From Nelumbo lutea (lineage: Eukaryota; Streptophyta; Magnoliopsida; Proteales; Nelumbonaceae): DNA of 64,000 bases. The position numbers and the translations under genes were made by a program. The DNA lies in the NCBI GenBank assembly GCA_022828595.1, contig JAKGHH010000001.1:142929017-142993016 (forward strand), given 5' to 3'. The notes beneath the pieces are model-generated. The model saw only the letters and a program-made list of their open reading frames with translations. It was not told where the DNA came from and searched no databases. Below, one piece after another: positions 56,690 to 64,000 of the stretch. Every line of letters starts with the position of its first letter. The first letter of the stretch is position 1.

Positions 56690-59263
56690 AATAATCTCTT
56701 CTCCTAAAATTTATCCTAAACTACTTTCCTTACTATCTCGAGAATTATATCTAATTCTATTTATCTCCACAATTATCTCTAATTTAGTAGAGAACTTCTC
56801 TCCTAAATTATTTCTAATTCCAATTTATCCTTTCCCCTACTTTTTATATTATATAATAAATTTAAATTATTTATTAAAAACATAAAATTAATTTTACATT
56901 TTTTACAAAAATATATCACAAAATCATGTGATAACAATTCAAATTATGTTTTTTTTCGGATTATCAATTTAAATGCTTTTCAAATATTTAATAATATATA
57001 ATAGCTTTAAATAAAAAATTTAAATATTTTATAGATTATTTAAATATTTAAATAACTAAATATTTATCATAACTATATTTTAAATAGTTAAAATAACAAA
57101 AGTTATCTAATAAATAATTTTATACTTTTACAAAATATATCAAGAAATTATGTACTAGCAATTTAAGTTAAGTTTTTCTGAATCATCAATTTAAATGTTT
57201 TTCAAACATTTAATAATATGTAATAGATTTAAATAAATAAAATTCAAATAACAACAAATTTTAAATATTTTATAGATTATTTAAATATTTAAATAAATAG
57301 ATATTTATCATAACTAGATTTTAAATAGATAAATTAACGAAATTATGTAATAAATTAAAAAAAATCATTAAAGCAGAAAAATAATTATAACATAATATTG
57401 AAATTAATAATAATTTAATGTATTACAAAATTAATCATGAAATTATGTTATAATATTATAAATTATGATATTATGGATAATTAAATTCCATAAATAACTA
57501 AATATTTAACATAACTAGACTTTAAATAGTTAAAATAAATAAATTATGTAATAAATTTAAAGAATTTCTAAAAAGTAGAAAAATAATTATAACATAATAT
57601 TGAAATTAATAATAATTTAATATTTCTACATAATATTGTAAATAACTTAGTTCACTTATATCAAGTAATAATTTGAGAAAATAACTTTAAAAAAAATGAA
57701 TATTTATTAATAATAATTTTAAACTCTTAATCTATATTTATTATATAATTATATATACTAAAATTAATATTTATTTTATTTTAGTAATTATTTATTGTTT
57801 TTGTGATAAATTTATTTTCAATGGTTATGTATAAATTTATTTTGTTTTGTTATTTAATAGAAAACTTTCAATAATTATTGGAGATTAAACTACTATTAGT
57901 GAAATTTTTAAATTTAATTTATTGTACTTATTGTATTTTTGTTATAACTTATTGATTAATATTTATTAGAGATTAAACTATTATTTGAGATTATATTATT
58001 TAATGACTAAGTTAATATATTTTTAGTACTTATTGTATTTTTGTAATTATTATATTTTTTTCATTATCAATATATTTTCAACAATTATGTATTTTTGCTA
58101 TAAAATTTCAATAATTATTGGAGATTAAACTATTGTTATTTATCAGAGATGAGACTATTAATTTAGTTGAAATTATGCGTGTACATGAGTTGGTTAGCTA
58201 AAACCAGCTAACTTTTGTGAAAACTGACCCACTCAAGTTGTATCGGTTTGGGTAGATTTTTTGGTTTGGTCAGTCCATTCAAAAGATTTAAACTTAAAAA
58301 TTTAATTTAATTTTAAAAATTATAGTGAAATTATTAAAAAATATATTTAAAAATTAGATTTATGATATAAAACATTTTAGACTAAGAAATATGGGAAAAT
58401 TCTCACTTTTATATTAAAAATTATATTTAAAATATAAAACATTAATATATATCCATGGTTAGGTCATTCGATTTTGGTTGGTTTATATATGGCCAAAGTG
58501 AAATTGATCCAACTTGGTCGAATTGGGATATTTTTTAATCAAAATCGACCTAAACTACTAGAAAACTAACCAACTCAGGTTGAGTTGATTGGGTTGGTCG
58601 GTTTCATCAATTTGATGAATAAACCTAACTAAAATTAATTATTGTTATTTTTGTATTATAAAAATAAAAGTAGTATATAAAATATGAATACTTATTAATT
58701 ATTTAAAATGTTGAAAATATAAAACAATTGTATACTCTCATGTGGTTCTATTAGGGTCATTTAGTATATCACATCTTATAGTTTTGCATATTTACTTAAA
58801 TCTACCTTATAGTTTTCATTTTATTAAAACATCTCATATATTTTACAACTTATTTATTTAACCAACTTTTTATTAAGGAGTGATTGTTTTGCCATTAGGT
58901 CTATGATTTTTTATTCCAAAAATACCCTTACCAATTTTTTGTACAAAAAAAAAAAAAACTAAATATAGCCAATAGAGTGGTTGCTTGTGTCTTATAAAGG
59001 GCAAAAATGGTATTTTTATTTTCATTTTCTTTTGATTAAATTTATTTAAATGAACATTAGGGTTAACATTGTCATTTTCTACAGTCATCTAATGGAAGAT
59101 TGATTAAGTACATTGCAAATTATAAGTGGTGCTTTAGTAAAATTTTAACTATAGGGTAGATTTTAGTAAATCCATGAAACTATAAGGGGCATTTTAGTAA
59201 ATGCCCCTTTCTATTATTTACCTTTCGCTTAATAAACCCTTGCATTGCACGAGTCCCCGCTAG
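56690..59263 (+). mobile_element. Helitron-like AT-rich repeat, copy B
   Basis: It is homologous to copy A (40931-43525) in direct orientation. The 3' end is TTGCATTGCACGAGTCCCCGCTAG|T, with an imperfect hairpin (CTTGCA/TGCACG) and terminal CTAG. The 5' end is less clear. Internal near-tandem repeats (for example 56985-57110 against 57195-57330) explain much of its AT-rich interior. It carries one TIR element (58754-59207) absent from copy A and lacks both MITEs of copy A. Confidence 0.55.
58754..59207. mobile_element. Long-TIR element inside copy B (about 454 bp)
   Basis: The left arm GGGTCATTTAGTATATCACA and the reversed right arm GGGGCATTTACTAAAATGCC continue as inverted repeats for about 80 bp (CTTATAGTTT, ATTTACT, AAATCTACC). 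TTCTATTA flanks both sides (58746-58753 and 59209-59216), an 8-9 bp duplication. Copy A has the undisturbed site (TTTCTATTGTTT). Confidence 0.82.
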
Positions 59264-59765
59264 TACTACAAATAATATGTTAATTTAACTTTATTTATTA
59301 TTACCAAATTATAGTTAGATTAAATGTACTTAGACCCTGTTAATTAAATTCCTATATCAATTTAGCTTATAATCGGTTTGGTCGATTTGTATCCATCAGG
59401 TAGACCCAACCCATTGACAGCCTTAGCTGTAATAGAGCTCTAGGCACCTATAATTTTACTTTTATTTAATTTATTTTTTCCTTTTATAACATTCATACAA
59501 CGTGGTGATTACATGATTTCCATCCCAAAGGCGAAAAGACAAATAAAAGACTGAATAGGTTGATGTGTCATGTAGGAGAACCTCCCAACAGACCAGACTA
59601 TTGGGCCCAACAGCCAAAGTTTTCTCCCGGTATGTATGTTAAATATCGGGTGTTAAACATTGGAGTTCCAAGTTCTAAGAGATGCTAGCTTTCTGGTGTA
59701 GAGTTTTTGCATAGATCGGGGATCCAATTTGGCTTTCACCCGCGGTTGTGGAAGAAGCCAAGCAG
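59264..59765. other. Spacer left of the minus-strand LINE
   Basis: AT-rich DNA with no gene or clear element. Confidence 0.5.
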
Positions 59766-62700
59766 GGTTTTTTTTGGTAAACAAAGGAAAAATATCTATT
59801 AGAACCTTAGTTGAAAAATCAAGGTTACATCTCACAAACAAGACTAGGATCCTGTGGCATGATTTTGAGAATGTCCTATATGATTACACGATTTGCAGTT
59901 CTCAAATTCGGGTCCCACTTATTAATTTGCTTTATTACCCCAATCATGGTTTTCAAAACCGGACCGGATGGTCAGACCAGAAAAACTAGGAATTGGTTAG
60001 GTGACTGGTTTCATTTTCCCCAAAACTAGATTTTTGCCAAAAAAATGTTGATTTGGTTCAAACGGTCAGACTGTTCAAATTGGAAACCAGACCCCTGACC
60101 GGTTTATTATCCGGGTCAATTTTAAAAACCTTGACCCCAACTGCATCAGATTCCATGATGGAACTCATGGCTCCCCATCTTTTTGCTTGAAGGACTCCTA
60201 GTCTTAGAGTTCTCCTAAATGCATCTTCCACCGAAGACATCTAACTTTTTGGCCCACTACCTTAAGTAGAACATCATTGATTGAAGGAAGCATCACAATT
60301 AATTTTAATGCTGCCATTCTATGGAGGAGTCCATCTATTCTGACTGAGCCACGAGTCGCGCTGGTTATGTGAACCTCTCTTAGATCTTGAGTCTCTCTCC
60401 ACGACGTTAAACTCTCGAAAAGCACATCTCCTGGCATTCGAGATTTACGATTGAAGATTAAATCATTTCACCCCAACCAGAGTTCCCAATAGATGGCTGC
60501 TTTAAGAGTATTCTGCTCTCTTCTTTCTTCTTTCTTCAATATCTTTAGGGCCCCCTGAAACCAAGAATTAATCCAACGAGAAATAGAATCAGCATTTAAA
60601 AGATCAGTTCAAATACCCAACGGGTTGGCAAACCAAACTGCTTGAGCAAACTGACATTGCACCAAAACATGGAGAATGGATTCTGAGTTGTCATTGCATC
60701 TCAAGCATGTTGGGTCTACATTCACACCCTTCTTAATCAAGTTATCATTAACCGCAAAACCGTTCGAGCAGACTCTCCATAAGAAATTCTTAATTTTTAG
60801 GGTAGAATCTAAATTCCAAATACCTTTCCATAAATCTCTATTAACAAATTGATCTTGCATGATTTGTTGATCTTTGTGAGCCAAAATCCAAGCTCTATGA
60901 TAACCTGATTTTACTGTATACTTGCCTGCCTTGTGAAAAGCCTTGGCTATTTTTTCTTCAACTTCGAACCAAGGAAGAGGGATGGATAAGATTGCATTAA
61001 CTTCGGCTTCAGAGAATAGAAATCCAATTAGGTTGATGTTCCAACTTTTTGGGGATTGAACCAATAGCTCACTTACATCATGCAAATTATAATTACTTGA
61101 CCGCTCAGATTGGATTTTGAAGTTTGGGCATCCAACTACCCATGGGTCCTCCCAGATTCTTATTCCCTTTCTGTTATCCACTTGCCAAATCAAGCCATGT
61201 TTAGTTAATTGTAATCCCTGTAGAAGGTTCCTCCGTTCCCAAGACACATTGGACCTATTAGATGCCTTCAAAGGAGAGGAATGAGGGAAATAAATAGCAT
61301 TCATCAATTAGACCCATAAAGTCTTAGTTTCTGTGGTTAATCTTTAGGCATTCTTTGCTAACATGGCTAAATTGAAGCTATGAAATTGTCTGAACCCAAG
61401 TCCTCCATTCCCTTCCACAGCACACATTTTGTTCCAACTAACCCATTTAAATCTCTTTCCATCATCTTTTTCTCCCCAAATAAAAGTTGCAGCCTTGGCA
61501 TCCATCTTTTGACATAGGCTCTTTGGGAGTTGAAAGTGTGACATCACATAGGATGGCACTGCTATGACTACAACCTTCACAAGAACCTCCCTTCCTGACT
61601 AATTTAGGCATGCACTCTGCCACCCTTGCAGTTTGTTACTAATCTGGGTGGTTACTTTTGCTGATATCATATTTGATTTTCACTCTAAATATAGTTAGCC
61701 ACATCTGCTTTGCAAAAGATCACAACGTCATCGGTAAAGAAGAAATGTCATATCATTGGTGCCGCTCTTCGAATTTTGATTCCTTGAATCTCCCCTACAT
61801 CCATAGCCTTTGTAATCTCCAAGGACAAAAACTACATGGCTAGAATAAATAAGTAACAAGACAAAGGATCTCCTTGTCTCAGTCCCCTCTCAGGAATGAT
61901 TCTTCCTTTCTGACATCCATTAATTAGCACTGAATATTGAACAGAAGAAATGCAACTATATATTAGTTCAAGGAGAGGAGCAAGAATTCCAAGCTTCTCC
62001 AAAATTTTCAATAGGGAGTTCCATTCTAACCTGTCATAGGCTTTGTTCATGTCAATCTTGATGGCCATATGACAATGAGAAGACCTCCTCTGTCTTTAAG
62101 AAGTGGTAAATCTCATGTGATTTCAAAACATTATATGAGATAGATCGACCGAATATAAAGGCATTCTGAAAATTATCAATAAGGGAAGACATGCATGGTT
62201 TCAATCGATTCACAATGCATTTGGCAATGGCCTTATAAATAGTATTAGTTAAGCTAATGGGTCTGAAATCATGAATAGAAGATGGAGAATAATTTTTGGG
62301 AATTAAGACAATATTAGTAGAATTGATTGAGGAAGGTATCTAAGAAACATCAAAATATTGCTGGATTGCTTGTGTGACCTGTGGTCCAAGGACATCCCAT
62401 AATTTTTGGAAGAAAATACCAGGGTATCTGTTCGGACCAAGAGATTTATGGGGACCAATATAAAAAATTGTAGTTGACACTTCTTCTATTGATAATGACT
62501 GAAACGGTCTCTCCTTCAGATCTGCCGGGACTCTCTCTTGAATATTGAAAAATAGGGTGTCTTCTAACACTGGATCTGACGACATGTACAAATTTTGAAA
62601 ATAATGTATTATTTCTCCTTGAATCTCCTTATAATAGTGGTTTGATGGAAGAAACTTGTATTTCGATCTCCTTTTCTAAGTCACTCTATTCGAGATTTTT

Positions 62701-63245
62701 GCCTCCAAAACTCCTCCCTTTGTAATTCCAACTCTGGATTCTTCTTTAGTTCTCGTTCCTCCCCTGGATCACCATAGTTGTTAATGCAGTTGAGTAGATT
62801 CTTCCGTGCTAATTCCACCCTTTCGTGAATCAACCAAAAACTATTTTTGTTCCACTTCCTTAGCGCTCCTGTACATGATTTTAATTTTTGTTTTACCTGT
62901 TTCATTCTCATATGAGCACTAACATCAGTTCCCTCCCAACTTTCAGATATCACCTGTTTACAATGTGGATGCGATAGCCACATCGATTGAAACCTAAAAG
63001 GACGCTTCCCTCTCCTACATACTGGCTTACAGTCTAAAATTATAGGACAATGGTCTAACCCATAAACACCTCATGAATAGCAGTTGCCTCATTATACCTT
63101 TCTCTCCACTCCAGTGAAGCCAATCCCTTGTCAATCCTTTCCTTAATGTTTTCTCCTCCTTGTTTATTATTCAACCAAGTAAAATTTGGTCCCTGCCACC
63201 CTAGATCAATCAACCGACATTCTTCAATCATTTCATTGATGGAGG
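59766..63245 (-). mobile_element. 5'-truncated plant L1-type LINE (decayed)
   Basis: Reading on the minus strand: the C-terminal half of the endonuclease (63245-63055, GPNFTWLN then LDHCPI), a linker helix region (62983-62681), reverse transcriptase (62600-61340) with [26 protein letters not shown] and the catalytic FTDD at 61738-61727, a zf-RVT finger (CLRCNDNSESILH, within 61307-60609), and RNase H (60440-60136, resumed 59944-59790; LRLGVLQAKRWG then ESDAVGV). The tail is TTTGTTTACCAAAAAAAA. The 5' part, including ORF1, is missing at a sharp break near 63245. It has many stops and frameshifts. Confidence 0.85.
59945..60135 (-). repeat. MITE-like foldback repeat, copy 4, inside LINE RNase H
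   Basis: It starts TGGTTTTCAAAACCGGACC and ends GGGTCAATTTTAAAAACCTT. The landmarks ACTGGTTTCATTTTCC and ATTTTTGCCAAAAAAA place it in the 13420-14097 family, in reverse orientation. It interrupts the LINE directly after ESDAVGV, and RNase H sequence resumes on the other side (KQINKWDPNLRTANRVI). Confidence 0.72.
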
Positions 63246-64000
63246 TAGATTTGGCCTGACCTCTTGGCCACTCGACACATAGAAGCAACCGAGGGTGACC
63301 TGGTAGGAACGACAGGTCGGCACTGCAAGGCGCGAGCTCCAAGAAGAGGAGCCCCGAGCTCCCCCAAGAGGAACACATGACCCAAGCTCCCCAAAATGAA
63401 CCCGAACTCTCCCTTTGACCACGAGCCTTGCGAGGAGCGCAAAGGGTAACAACCCAAACTGACCCACCCCAGGGCAGTTCGAGTCACACTTCCATCCGAA
63501 CTCAAGACTTCACCTCGCACACCACTCCGGCACTTCGTTTCCAATCCGCCGAACTGAACAACCATACCTGACACCAAAGGAGTCCGTATCATGAGGCGGC
63601 GCGCCTGACAGACTTAGGATTTGACGCTTGACAGCCGCACTTCAACGGCCACCTGCCACCGCCACCTCCAGTTACAGAGACGGCTCCGACAAAGGGAGCA
63701 GTGGCGGTTGTCTGCCCCAGTAGAGGTGATGACACCCGAACAGACAGAAGTGCAGAGGTAATGATATCCGACCTGACAGGAGCTTGGGAGTGGGTGCGCT
63801 AAGTGGTTATAAGAGGCCCTCTTTTCCCCAAGAATGGAGGTATGTGATAACTTTGCATTATCTGGTTTTTTATCTTGCCTTTGAGAAAATACTAATTTGA
63901 GATTCAGAGCACTCTCACCAGGTTCCTCCCCGAAGACTACTCGCTTTCTTCCCCATTTTAGGCACCTTTTGCTCCAGTCAAAGGTGAGATTGTTGACAGT
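63246..64000 (+). other. GC-rich, LTR-like block running off the window
   Basis: Base composition jumps from AT-rich to GC-rich at the LINE break. Near 63808 a promoter-like GGTTATAAGAGGCCCTCTTTT is followed by TTGAGATTCAGAGCACTCTCACC and GGTTCCTCCCCGAAGACT, words typical of U3/R regions of large plant Gypsy LTRs. There is no ORF of known type. The rest would lie to the right of the window. Confidence 0.35.

Overview
This is nuclear DNA from a flowering plant, most likely a eudicot. It has GT-AG introns, three S-locus-type receptor kinases with the usual seven-exon layout, plant-type LINE, Copia, Gypsy and PIF/Harbinger elements, many MITEs, and long AT-rich non-genic stretches. The species cannot be told from the sequence alone.

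The host genes are a tandem array of three G-type (bulb-type) lectin S-receptor-like Ser/Thr kinases, all on the minus strand. Gene 1 (1-2569) loses its 3' part at the left edge of the window. Gene 2 (14378-19829) and gene 3 (33215-39323) read as complete seven-exon genes of 869 and 856 codons with consistent splice phases and all kinase motifs present. In genes 2 and 3 the first intron, between the extracellular and transmembrane exons, is large (2.3 and 3.0 kb) and carries repeat DNA. These membrane receptors are expected to bind an extracellular ligand through their lectin/SLG/PAN ectodomain and signal through an active cytoplasmic kinase; the ligand is unknown.

The spaces between these genes are filled by retroelements. 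A 6.9 kb LINE (4430-11340) sits inside the RNase H region of an older LINE (3690-4429 plus 11341-11640). A 9.5 kb Ty1/Copia element (23208-32700, minus strand, TAGTT target duplication) lies between genes 2 and 3. MITE-like elements sit at 13.4-14.1 kb, 20.8-21.7 kb and 21.9-22.7 kb, and a long-TIR element lies in the first intron of gene 3.

Right of gene 3 (39.4-64 kb) no intact gene was found. Two related AT-rich, Helitron-like copies in direct orientation (40931-43525 and about 56690-59263) act as empty-site controls for each other and date three MITE insertions. Between them lie a decayed HKT-type Na+/K+ transporter gene split by a Ty3/Gypsy element (46269-51540, CTATT target duplication), a decayed PIF/Harbinger transposon with both its Myb/SANT-like and DDE transposase ORFs (52290-54786), a broken GRF zinc-finger ORF (54878-55220), a minisatellite and several strong hairpins. 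The right end is a 5'-truncated LINE on the minus strand (59766-63245), itself interrupted by a dispersed foldback repeat, followed by a GC-rich LTR-like block running off the window.
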